DNA from: Purshia tridentata
Taxonomy: Eukaryota; Streptophyta; Magnoliopsida; Rosales; Rosaceae
Direction of reading: 5' to 3'
NCBI GenBank assembly: GCA_003254885.1
Contig: QANT01005958.1
Location: forward strand, 1-33,462
DNA: 33,462 nt
Below, piece after piece: positions 1-10,248 of the stretch (its first letter is position 1; each line of letters begins with the position of its first letter). The position numbers and the translations under genes were made by a program. The notes below the pieces were generated by a model that was given only the letters and a program-made list of their open reading frames with translations, was not told where the DNA came from and did not search any database.

Positions 1-571
1 TTTTCACCTTTAAAAAGCAATACCAAACTGGGCTTAATACATTAACACTTTTTTATTTTTGACTAAGGTCCAAAAAAATTATACAGATGTTTTTAATTTA
101 AAAATTATGTAATATTATCCTAAAATTAATGATATGTAAATCTTAATATTATCCTAATATTATTATAATTGTATATTACCTTAATATTATAATAGGAATA
201 ATTAGAAATAGGTCCAATTTTGAAGGGTCATTCGGATTAAAACCTTATAGAAATTTAAATTAAGCCTTAAATCCAATTTTTTTAACTGAGGTCCAAAAAA
301 TAGACTTTTTTAAATTTTGACTCATATTATCTCTTAAAATTAAGATAATTAATATGAATTAATTTTAAAAATTATGAAAGATAATATCTGTTCAGACATT
401 TTTAATTAAAACATTCAAGATTATCTAGTTTTCTATTTTTTAATTTGAAATAATAAATGATAATATCCGTTTATATTATATAATAAAAAAATATATTAAC
501 TCATCAAAAATAATCAAATAAGTAAAAAAAATATATATAGGTACATTTCAATTGTACCAATATCTGAGTTT

Positions 572-572
572 A

Positions 573-603
<31 letters not shown>
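572..603. repeat. TG/TA dinucleotide microsatellite
   Basis: A short TG run followed by about eleven TA units, inside the TIR element. It is absent from the second copy of the element near 10800, so it expanded in this copy. Confidence 0.85.
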
Positions 604-693
604 TCGAGCTACTTCGTTTCTTGAGTTTTGAGAGTAAATCTCATCTTTTCACCACATCCCCTCTTAGGGTATAGAATGGGTTCGATAGATGCG

Positions 694-760
694 TTATGTT
701 AGGGTTTAGCTCTAGGATTTTGGGCAGAGTCCAAAATTCTGAAGCTAAACCATAACATAA
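694..760. other. Conserved hairpin inside TIR element copy 1
   Basis: About 31 bp on each side pair around a three-base loop. The left arm begins TATGTTAGGGTTTAGC and the right arm ends GCTAAACCATAACATA. The same hairpin occurs at 10647-10711 in the other element copy. It is the size of a short plant microRNA precursor or a MITE fold-back stem. Transcription or processing is not shown. Confidence 0.6.
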
Positions 761-1116
761 AAGCTGACAAACCGTAGCCGATTGATTGATTGGTACAATT
801 GAAATGTATTTACAAATCAGAGTCAATCGTTCGTTTGACACAGTTAAATTCTATAATTAATTATAGGATGATATGATAATATTAATTATGATATATAATA
901 TAATATTATAATATTAAGGTAATATACAATTATAATAATATTAAAATAATACTAGGATAATATTAAGATTTACATATCATTAATTTTAGGATAATATTAC
1001 ATATTTTTTAAATTAAAAACATCTGTATAATATTTTTGGAACTTAGTCAAAAATAAAAAAGTATTAAGGTATTAGCATAAGAGAGGAGAAAAAATTGGAT
1101 CGGCCTAAAAATCACC

Positions 1117-1692
1117 TTATGAGAGTATTATGCATTAGTCATTGTCCCATTCCGCCCAAAGTCTAAAATACGTTTTGGCCCAAAGTCCAAAGTCAGTTCC
1201 AGCCCAAAGTCAGTTCTTCACATGGTTGTTTTGGCCCAAAGTCCATTTCATCGATCTTTTCTTCACGTAGATTGGTACATGAAGTGAAAATTTTGAATAG
1301 TTCATCCAACTCATAAAAAAAATTACCACATACGTCGAACAAATTGATTTATTCTCATTAGTTTTATGTTTTGATTCAAAACTTAAAAAAAATAAAAAAT
1401 AAATGGAAAAAGGAAAAATCAAGGGGGTGACTAATCAAAATTTTGGATGCATTTAGAAGCTTCTGTGGGAGATAATAGTTTTGTTTTTCTAAAAATTTGG
1501 GGAATAGGAGCATACCTTTGTGTTGAACCTATTGTCTTTAATTACCAACTCCCCTGTTCTAGAAAAATTGCTTTATCACAATTTGTGGAAAATTATCGTT
1601 AGTTTTAAGGATACCACTGTGTTATTTTTATTCTATGCGTTTGATTTTAGTTTTAAGGATATCACTGTATTATTCCATGCGTTTGGTTTGTA
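1117..1692. other. Intergenic; CCCAAAGTC repeats and a 48-bp imperfect tandem repeat
   Basis: No gene was seen. Positions 1145-1245 hold about five copies of the short word CCCAAAGTC at irregular spacing. Positions 1601-1648 and 1649-1693 are an imperfect tandem duplication of about 48 bp, each copy containing AGTTTTAAGGATA and ATGCGTTTG. Confidence 0.6.
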
Positions 1693-2697
1693 GAAGGCCC
1701 ATAAAATCTGAAAGAAAATCGCTCACAGATGTTCATAGCATGAATTATTTGACTCAGTCTGAATTAAAACAAAGCAACTCATACAGAAGATTCTTCAACA
1801 TTATATGGCCCATTGGTCTCTCCATGCATTGTTCACAACTAGAAGCCATGAACGCACCTAATGACGCAACTTCTAAGCAGAGTCCTATTTCTTTTCAATT
1901 TATTGTTTCTTGGGTAGGGTTTCTGGACACAATGAAAATTAATATCAGCTTTGGTGGGTAGTTGTTGAGTTGAGTTAATGGATCATATATATTTAAGACG
2001 TCATAAAGGTTAGTAAATCGATCAAATAAATCTTTATTTATTATTATTATTTTTGGCCAGGCAAATAAATCTTTATTTAATTACGTTGAAATTGATCTGT
2101 TTGAAAAATAAATAATTAACGATGAACGTGAAAGACAAGAAGAGACAAAACGCGGTTATCTAGTATATATCTCACTCCAACTTAATAAGAATAAGGAACG
2201 ATGACTCATGAGTGAGAAAAGCTCAAAGAGCCAGGTCCCGATTTTATTTATTAATTTATTTATCAGTGCAAGTGCAGCCAACCAGATCAACTAGTCAAGC
2301 GTCCACTGCAGCTCAAAACTTTTGACTCTTATAGAAAATGGCCCGATATGGACCTAGTCACCTACCTTATCTACCGTGACTCATATTTGTACCTTAACTA
2401 TTTTTCAACCAATAAACAAGAACCGCATAAATTTTATATTTATATTTAATAGAGTTGCAGCTCAGCAGAGATACCCAATCTCATTGGCCCATTGCCTCAT
2501 TGCCACAAGCACAATCATCTGGGTTGCTAGCTTTCATTTCTCATAGAAAACTCACTCTTTTGCCCACCAACAAGACCCTTATAATCTCACACTCAAAAAC
2601 CCTCAAAGCCAAGCTCTAATTAATATCTATAGCTAATTAAGAAACTAATTAGTATACATTAATATATTGCTGCTTCATCAAAAACTTAGCTAAAAAG
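1693..2697 (+). promoter_or_regulatory. Promoter and 5' leader of PHO1 copy 1
   Basis: Parts of this stretch align with the region upstream of PHO1 copy 2 (from 7578), starting at the shared word GGCCCATAAAATCTGA, so the tandem duplication included the promoter. A TATA-like TTATAAT lies at 2579-2585, about 115 bp before the ATG, and is followed by a leader shared with copy 2 (CACACTCAAAAACCCTCAAA). No clear P1BS (GNATATNC) site was found. Confidence 0.55.
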
Positions 2698-3431
2698 ATG
2701 AAGTTTGGGAAGGAATTTGCATCTCAAATGGTGCCAGAATGGCAAGAAGCATACATGGAATACAATGATCTCAAAACCCTCTTAAAAGACATCCAACGTG
2801 CCAAGCAAAGAAACCCCCCTCAACACACCGCTCACCGCCACCTAAAGCGGCGGCTCACACTGTACAGGACCTTCAGTGGGCTCACAAAAAGAGGACACGT
2901 CCAGCCCAACATCTCCAAACGACATCGAAAGCCAAGTTATTCTCATCAACTCCGTGACTCAAGATGGGTCCGAGAGCTACCAAACCACATTCATGATGGC
3001 CGCAGAGGAAGGGGGAGTGCAGGAGTTGGAGTACTTCAAGAGGCTCGATGGAGAGTTCAACAAGGTGGACAAGTTTTATAAGGGTAAGGTGGAGGAGGTG
3101 ATGAAGGAAGCTACCATGCTTAATAAGCAAATGGATGCCTTCATTGCTTTTTGGATTAAAGTCGAAAATCCTCAGAGGTTGTTCGATTGGTCTGGGGAGA
3201 TCACTCGTCTTGCTTCCGATGTTGCAACTTCCACTGCTGCTTTGGCAGCTTCCACTCCGCGCGAGGCCAGAGCAAGCAGTAAGTATTAACTAAAGTCTAA
3301 AGTTCATTTTTTACATTACGACTTTCTTTGTTGCCTTTACTTTTTTAAGACAACTTTGGCTTTTTAGCAACAACTTCTGGTCGCTGCCTATTCCCAGTTT
3401 TGTAGTTACACTTCATTTTTTCAGTTGTTCT

Positions 3432-3765
3432 TGTTGTGATATCACTCAGAAAATAAGCAGGAAAATAGTAGAAAGAAGAAAAGAAGAGAACTTGAGCTTG
3501 AATTTCTGTTAGCACTCGTAGTGCTGTATATTCATTGTATTTAAAAAATTGAATCTGTTACACGCATAAAAGGCAGCCTCTAGCTGTCATAACAGATAAG
3601 AAAGAGAGACTATGATCTCATCCACACCACAAAACCAATACCCTATAAGGGACTGCCACCTGTCCATTAGACACCAAAAACTGACTTCTTATTTGATTAC
3701 AACTTAATTAAACTAGACAATTAAACACTTTAATAAGACATTAGTTAAGAGCCTTAATTTTAACA
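3432..3765 (-). mobile_element. Solo LTR (copia-like) in intron 1 of PHO1 copy 1
   Basis: A 334-bp TG...CA segment flanked by identical 5-bp duplications, GTTCT at 3427-3431 and 3766-3770. It is absent from intron 1 of PHO1 copy 2, which is only 150 bp long. Read on the minus strand it starts TGTTAAAATTAAGG and ends GATATCACAACA. No internal retroelement sequence remains, so it is a solo LTR left by recombination. Confidence 0.85.
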
Positions 3766-4822
3766 GTTCTTTGTGTTCGATATATATTATGTTTTATATT
3801 CAAAATTGGGTCGTTTTGGAGTTAAGAGCAACTTATATATTATGGTTGATGAGCAGGACGTGAGCCTCCTTCTATGGATGTGGTCGAAGAGGGTGGATCA
3901 AGCAGCCAAGGGGAACGTTCGAGTGAAGATGATAAAAATGAGAGTAAAACGACTGAAACCAATAACCAAAAGGTTCAAGCACAGAAGCCAAAGAAGAGCA
4001 GAGGCATATTAGGCAGTAGACCTGCGCCACTAGATATACTAAATTATGTGACTATGAACCAAACTGTTGAGACTCCACGTTCCACCATTAAAGGCTTCCT
4101 CAATGTGCCTCAGCAGACAGAGCTGAAATTCAGCAGGGAAAATCTCAAGAAAGTAGAATATCAGCTTAAGGGGGCTTTCCTTGAATTTTACCACAAGCTT
4201 CGGCTGCTGAAGAGCTATGCGTAAGAGTTAACACTTGGGTACCTAGTTTAGTTGGTTTTCTTTATTTTTGTTTTAAGCTGTGTAGCTAATTAATCCTTCA
4301 TGAATGAAACAGCTTCTTGAATACCTTGGCATTTTCAAAGATCATGAAGAAATATGATAAGGTATCTCCCCTCTCTGAAAATGAATTTGTTTTTTGGTGG
4401 GTAATTTTGGTCTGTAGTACTTATATTTATAGCCTCATTAATTTTTGCAGATTACTTCAAGAGATACATCAAAATCTTACATGAATATGGTGGATAACTC
4501 CTACCTTGGCAGCTCTGATGAGGTGAGAATTCTTCATGCTTGATGCAAAAGAAAGGAATTAAATATTAAACAATATTTCAACCATGAAAGATATATGTAT
4601 TTTTGTTCATAAATTTACGTACGTCACTCAACCATTACATTTTGCCTACAGGTTAATAAGCTTATGGAGAGGGTTGAAATTACATTCATTAAGCATTTCA
4701 CAAACTCAAATCGCAGAAAAGGAATGGCCATCTTAAGGCCGAAACCAAAGATAGAAAGACATAGGATAACATTTTCCATGGGTAAGATCGACTTCTAAGT
4801 TTCAAGGTTCAAATCATAAGTA

Positions 4823-5013
4823 AAATTTGTGTAGAGATTTAATTTTATATCACGTCATCATGTTAAGTGGCATAGAAAACTAATTAAAACTTGATATTTG
4901 ACGAAAAAAGAGAAAAAGAGTGGAAGAGAGAAAAAGAGAGACAAATGTCAAATTTTAATTAGTCTTTTTTCACTCAACATGATGACGTAACAGGATAATT
5001 CTCACACAAGTTT
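4823..5013. mobile_element. MITE-like inverted repeat in intron 5 of PHO1 copy 1
   Basis: The two ends are imperfect inverted repeats of about 75 bp. Both arms contain ACGTCATCATGTT and CTAATTAAAA in mirrored positions, and the outer ends read AAATTTGTGT and ACACAAGTTT. The centre is an AG-rich stretch (4903-4942). No coding capacity. The target duplication was not resolved. Confidence 0.6.
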
Positions 5014-6910
5014 TTCTAATATAACTAAATCTCTTCCAATTGAATCTGATATCAATTTCTCTTCTTTGAATCTGTTTGTTAAAAAAAATTTAGGTGTCTT
5101 TGCTGGCTGCGCAATTGCTCTCACATTTGCCCTTATTATGGTCGTCCGTGCTCGAAATATTATGAATGATCCGGGGAGCACCCAGTACATGGAAACATTG
5201 TTTCCCCTATACAGGTAACCTAGCTAACTAAGATTTTGGTTTTTCTTTACTCTTCTTGCCTTAATTACCATTTGCTTGACATGTTATGCTTTCGTGCAGC
5301 TTGTTCGGATTCATTGTTCTTCACATGCTTACGTATGCTGGAAATATATACTTCTGGAGGCGGTACAGAGTTAATTACTCCTTCATATTTGGTTTCAAGA
5401 AAGGAACTGAGTTGGGATATAGAGAGGTTATGCTTGTGGCTTTTGGTCTGTCAGTGCTAGCACTAGCCTGTGTGCTCTCAAATCTTGACATGGAGATGGA
5501 CCCCAAAACAAAAGATTACAAAGCACTGACTGAACTTCTCCCTCTCTTCTTGGTTGTGGTAAGATCATGCATTGAACTCTTTCAGCTGCTTTGCTTCATC
5601 AAACTTGTAATATAAAAATATATAGTGAACTAAATTCTTCTTATGCAGCTTGTAACTGTGATATTTCTATGCCCCTTCAACATCATATATCGCTCAAGTC
5701 GCTATTTCTTCCTGGTTTGTCTGTTTCACTGTATCTGTGCTCCTCTATATAAGGTAAATATCAATTGCAGATACAGACACAGACTTCTTATTTTAATTAA
5801 GTGAAACTGAAGTAATTAATTTGTTCAATGAGTCTAGGAATTCAAAATTTTCTGTCTTTTGCACAGGTCACACTCCCAGATTTCTTCTTGGCTGATCAGT
5901 TTACTAGCCAGGTTAGTAAAATGGCCGGAGTATGATCCTGCTAGTCATGAGACATTACACTCCTTACCATTTTCCTCTTTTTTTTTTTTTTTTTTTTTTG
6001 AGTTAGAAATAGCTGATACTGAGAGTCTATAAATTGTTTTATTTTTTAGGTGCAAGCCTTGCGAAGTCTGGAATTCTACATTTGCTACTTTGGTCGGGGA
6101 GACTATAAACACAGACAAAGCACCTGCAGATCGGACAGTGTATTCAAGGCTTTCACTTTCATCGTTGCTTGCGTTCCATATGTGTGCCGCCTCCTCCAGG
6201 TACACACAACTTTCTCTAACAGCTTCATTATCAGCACCAGATCACACTTAACTAAAACCTTTGCCATTCCATTTTTCAGTGCATCCGCCGCTTGGTTGAA
6301 GAGAAAGATCCAATGCAAGGCTACAATGGGCTTAAGTATTTCATCACGGTCATAGCTGTTGCCATGAGGACGGCATACAGTATCAACAAGGAAGTGAACT
6401 GGAAATTTCTTGCTGCGATTTTATCAGTTGTTGCAGCATTGTATGGAACATATTGGGATCTTGTTGTGGACTGGGGGCTTCTGCAACGCCATTCCAAGAA
6501 CCGCTGGTTGAGAGACAGACTCCTTATCCCTTACAACAGTGTATATTTTGGAGCCATGGTGAGTATTTCTTAGCAAGCAAGAAGTACGAAACAGTTTCAT
6601 TACTATCCATTTAATTTATATATCCAATGCTTAATAATTTCCTGACTGGCTTTTATTAATTGATCAAAAACTGCAGGTGTTGAATGTGTTGCTGAGATTT
6701 GCGTGGTTGCAGACTGTGTTGAATTTCAATGTTTCTTTTATGCATACACAATCAATGATTACGGTTGTGGCGTGCTTGGAGATAATTCGTCGTGGGATAT
6801 GGAATTTTTTCAGGTTGGAGAATGAGCATTTGAACAATGTTGGCAAGTACCGTGCATTCAAGTCGGTGCCACTGCCCTTCAACTATGACGAACAAGGCAA
6901 AGATGAGTAG

Positions 6911-7237
6911 AATATGTGTAGGCCTTCCTGCATGTGAATGTAGTTGCATTGATATTCATTTCTTTTATTCTTTTATTTTTGGGAAAGATGTAAATGTAAT
7001 TCTAGACATTTTAATATTAAATTTCAAACTCAAACATCAATTAATTACCAAAATAAGAAGAAATGATATATAATTCCTTGAAATAAGGCATTAATTGACA
7101 ACATTAAAATTTATATTTTTTCATCTCAAACGGAGGAAATCACTAAATGAATTTTCTACAGAAAAAAATATGTGTATATCTAATTTTACCGAAAAAATGA
7201 CATTAATATCAAAATGGATCTTCCAAAATTGAGATAT
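6911..7237. other. 3' region of PHO1 copy 1
   Basis: AT-rich sequence after the stop codon, presumably 3' UTR and terminator. No further gene was seen. Confidence 0.4.
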
Positions 7238-7369
7238 CTCTAATAAATCCAAGAAGGTTCGAGGAATGATCTCCAGACAAGAAATGATGGCTGTTATTGT
7301 CACTCTTGAAGGGAAGGCAATTTGAATTCCAACACCAACTGCATCCAAGCAAGCTAGACTATCCAAGAC
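7238..7369 (-). pseudogene. Decayed, inverted PHO1 last-exon fragment
   Basis: On the minus strand, after an AG acceptor (CAG before GTCTTGGAT), the sequence reads VLDSLA and then, after a frame slip, AWMQLVLEF; a second slip gives VTITAIISCLEII. Exon 12 of PHO1 copy 1 has [17 protein letters not shown] and [10 protein letters not shown] in the same order and nearly the same spacing. After CLEII the next residues are PR where exon 12 has RR, and similarity then fades. The fragment points the opposite way to both other PHO1 copies and is much more diverged than they are from each other, so it comes from an older third copy. No other exons of it were recognised. Confidence 0.65.
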
Positions 7370-7577
7370 CTGTAATGAATAAACGTATATATTGAATTAA
7401 TTCCTGAAACGAAACATAAAACCTCATCACTCGATCTCAAATTCAGTCACTTAGGCATTACCATATATATATGGCTACAAAGTATATGCTCTTGTTCTTT
7501 GATTGCTTTGGCATAAGGCCCTTGTCTACTACAATGTCCTAATATGTATTAAGCTGATTAAAGCGTACACCATCCAG

Positions 7578-8953
7578 GCCCATAAAATCTGACAGAAAGC
7601 CGCCGACAGATGTTCAAAGCATGAATTATTCGACCCAGTTTAATTAAAATAAAGCAGCTACAGACAACTCACTTTGAAAATTCTTCAACAATGGCCCATT
7701 GGCGCCTCCATGCATTCACTGAATGATGCAATTAGTTCCGACCAGAGTCGTCCTCTTTTTTTTTAATTTATTTTTATCTATGTTAACTTGGAGGGTTTCT
7801 GATGCAATCAAAATATCAGATATTAAATAAAATAATTGATTAATGTATTAGTGTACGTACGTGTAGTGCATATCTGTACACGTATAGACGCCAGACGGTC
7901 ATAATATGAATTGTATTAGTAACCTAAAATATGTATTTCTCAATATGAAAGCATAAACGTCATCAAGGTTAATAAATTAAACACCTGGTCATGAAAATCT
8001 AGAACAATCCTTTTTGTTTTTTAAAGAAATACGTAGATTCATTTTGATACGTACCATTCAGACGATCGGAATCTGCATTGTCAATTTTATCATGTCAATT
8101 CAAGTGGCATGTTTGTGAAATTTGAATGTCATTATGTTTTTTATATAATATATATGTTGATTTTTGTGTACTGTAGTGTTCAACTGGTTGAATAGTACCT
8201 GTACAATTTTTCATCGCTAAGATTATTCAACTTTAAACTGGTTAATTATATTTATTGGCCGGGTGGCTACGATTATGTATATAACATTTGTATGGTCACT
8301 CAATTGGGTTGGACTTTTTTTTCTTGAATAAATTAGGTTGACATCACATTTATCTGTTTGAAAACATAAATAACTAATGTTGAAAGAAGAGTACGTAAGA
8401 ATTTAAGATCGATTAGAAACTACGAAGAAAATGTAGACAGAAGAAAACGTGAAGTCCCATGGATTGATGGATAATATTTTGTCAAGTGTGACTGCTTCAA
8501 CATGGAGAGAACGTGTAATTTTATCTCCTATCTTATTTATCAATTAAATTATCTTTGCAACCAAACGAGCACAGTCAAGGTCACACTGCAGGGAAATCAA
8601 AATTTATGTCTGCTAGCCTCTCCTTTTAGAATGGACTAGTCATCTCTACTAGTAGCTAGCTTATTGGTACAGTACAGTGACTCATTTGAAAAGTTCTTCC
8701 ATAAATGTTGTTCAACAAACAAACAGCCCCAACCTCATTAATTAGCTCTAATTGCCTCAATATTCTCATCTGGTTTTCTTGCTTTTCATTTCTCACTCGC
8801 TCTTTTGCCTGCAAAAGACACCCGACAAAGCTTATATATAATATATTCTCACACTCAAAAACCCTCAAAGGCAAACTCTAATTTCCATAGCTAATTGATT
8901 AAGTAGTAAATATTAATTATTTGCTGCTTCATTTCAAACTGAGCTCAAAAAAC
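7578..8953 (+). promoter_or_regulatory. Promoter and 5' leader of PHO1 copy 2
   Basis: It starts with GGCCCATAAAATCTGA, shared with 1693 onward, and aligns with the copy 1 promoter in blocks (for example CGTCATCAAGGTTAATAAAT near 7968 against 2000) separated by insertions of unrelated sequence. A TATATATA box at 8833-8840 is about 115 bp before the ATG, and the shared leader CACACTCAAAAACCCTCAAA follows. Confidence 0.5.
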
Positions 8954-10203
8954 ATGAAGTTTGGGAAGGAATTTGCATCCCAAATGGTGCCAGAATGGCA
9001 AGAAGCATACATGGAATACAACGATCTCAAAACCATTTTAAAAGACATCCAACGGTCCAAGCAAAGAAACCCCACTCCACAGGCAGCCACCGCTACACCC
9101 CGCCACCTAAAACGACGGCTCACGCTGTACCGGGCCTTCAGCGGGCTCACAAAAAGCCGACACGGCCAACCCAACACCAGCCCAACATCCCCAAACGACA
9201 TCGAAAGCCAAGCCATTCTTGTCAACTCAGTGACCCAAGATGGGTCTGAGAGTTACCATACCACATTCATGATGGCCGCAGAGGAAGGGGGAGTGAAGGA
9301 GTTGGAGTACTTCAAGAGGCTCGATGGAGAGTTCAACAAGGTGGACAAGTTTTATAAGGGTAAGGTGGAGGAGGTGATGAAAGAAGCTACCGTGCTTAAT
9401 AAGCAAATGGATGCCTTCATTGCTTTTCGGATTAAAGTCGAGAATCCTCAGAGGTCGTTCGATTGGTCTGGGGAGATCACTCGTCTTGCTTCGGATGTTG
9501 CAGCTTCCACCGCTGCTTTGTCAGCTTCCACTCCGCGGGAGGCCAGAGCAAGCAGTAAGTATTATTAGGCTATTAGCTAGCGACGACTCTGGGTTTTTAG
9601 CAACGACTGCTCGTTGATTTTTAGAAACGACTTGTGATTATTAGCAACGACCTCAGTTTTGTGTTGCATATAATAAAATGTGTTGTATATTATGTTTGAT
9701 GCAGGACGTCCAAATTCTATGGATGTGATTGAAGAGGGAGGATCAAGCAGACAAGGGGAACGTTCTAGTGAAGATAACGATGACAGTAATATGACTGAAA
9801 ATATTAAACCAAAGGTTCAAGCACAGAAGCCAAAGAAGAGCAGAGGCGAATCAGGCAGTAGACCCGCGCCACTAGATGTACTAAGTTATGTGACTATGAA
9901 CCAAACTGTTGAGACTCCACGTTCCACCATTAAAGGCTTCCTCAATGTGCCTCAGCAGACAGAGCTGAAATTCAGCAGGGAAAATCTCAAGAAAGTAGAA
10001 TATCAGCTTAAGGGGGCTTTCCTTGAATTTTACCAGAAGCTTCGGCTGCTGAAGAGCTATGCGTAAGAGTTAACACTTGGCTACCTAGTTTAGTTGGTTT
10101 TCTTTATTTTTGTTTTAAGCTGTGTAGCTAATTAATCCTTCATGAATGAAACAGCTTCTTGAATACCTTGGCATTTTCAAAGATCATGAAGAAATATGAT
10201 AAG
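8954..10203 (+). pseudogene. PHO1-family gene copy 2, truncated after exon 3
   Basis: A direct duplicate of the gene at 2698. Exons: 8954-9554, 9705-10062, 10155-10203, with the same junction phases as copy 1. The ATG at 8954 is chosen because the protein then begins [20 protein letters not shown] as in copy 1; the frame is open further upstream but without support. Exon 1 is intact: it has the 11 bp missing from copy 1 and three additional codons earlier ([10 protein letters not shown] region). The encoded part is the SPX domain plus the start of the linker, ending FLNTLAFSKIMKKYDK. Intron 3 begins normally, but about 46 bp in it meets a TIR element at 10249 and no exon 4-12 sequence follows. 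If transcribed it could give at most an SPX-only protein of about 335 residues plus read-through residues, without any EXS transport domain. Confidence 0.85.
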
Positions 10204-10248
10204 GTATCTCCCCTCTCTGAAAATGAATTTGTCAGTATTGTTTTTTTT

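Larger units (their letters stand above)
1..1116. mobile_element. Non-autonomous TIR element, copy 1 (left end off or diverged)
   Basis: An AT-rich block whose ends are inverted repeats: positions 33-195 match the reverse complement of about 900-1116. The right outer end reads AAATCACC on the plus strand, so the TIR begins GGTGATTT. The first 32 bases do not match the right TIR, so the left terminus is either diverged or missing. The interior (about 196-890) carries a hairpin but no transposase. Bases 181-1116 reappear inverted at 10249 to about 11200, which shows this is a mobile family. Arms of roughly 160-210 bp would suit a Mutator-like or fold-back element, but no target duplication could be verified, so the superfamily is open. 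Confidence 0.7.
2698..6910 (+). pseudogene. PHO1-family phosphate exporter (SPX-EXS), copy 1, frameshifted in exon 1
   Basis: Family role (known): PHO1 proteins export phosphate in Golgi/endosomal and plasma membranes, with an N-terminal SPX domain that binds inositol pyrophosphates and a C-terminal EXS domain. Twelve exons with GT-AG junctions and consistent phases: 2698-3278, 3857-4220, 4313-4361, 4451-4522, 4652-4781, 5094-5214, 5300-5558, 5649-5753, 5867-5911, 6050-6199, 6280-6558, 6677-6910. The SPX part starts [20 protein letters not shown] and includes the lysine-rich helix [17 protein letters not shown]. The EXS part includes [14 protein letters not shown] and ends near [13 protein letters not shown]. 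Relative to copy 2, exon 1 lacks 11 bp near 2892-2915, which shifts the frame after about codon 64; everything downstream is open in the shifted frame. Exon lengths sum to 2389 nt, 11 short of an 800-codon gene, close to the family norm. The start with MKFGKEF suggests the PHO1-H3/H9-like clade rather than PHO1 itself (inference). It is a pseudogene unless an internal start such as the ATG near 2993 is used, which would lose most of the SPX domain. Confidence 0.85.

Noticed and set aside
1693..2697. P1BS (PHR1-binding) site in the PHO1 promoter
   Set aside because: Near matches such as GGATATCA fail the last position of GNATATNC, and none was found in either promoter by eye.
2876..3289. A separate gene starting at GTG 2876
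   Set aside because: It is the frame-shifted continuation of PHO1 exon 1. It matches copy 2 residue by residue from the [10 protein letters not shown] region onward and ends at the exon 1 donor.
3427..3770. Intron 1 insert as an extra exon or a non-coding RNA gene
   Set aside because: TG...CA ends and identical GTTCT flanks show it is a solo LTR.
8921..8953. An N-terminal extension of PHO1 copy 2
   Set aside because: It would need a non-ATG start, and copy 1 and the PHO1 family begin at MKFGKEF.
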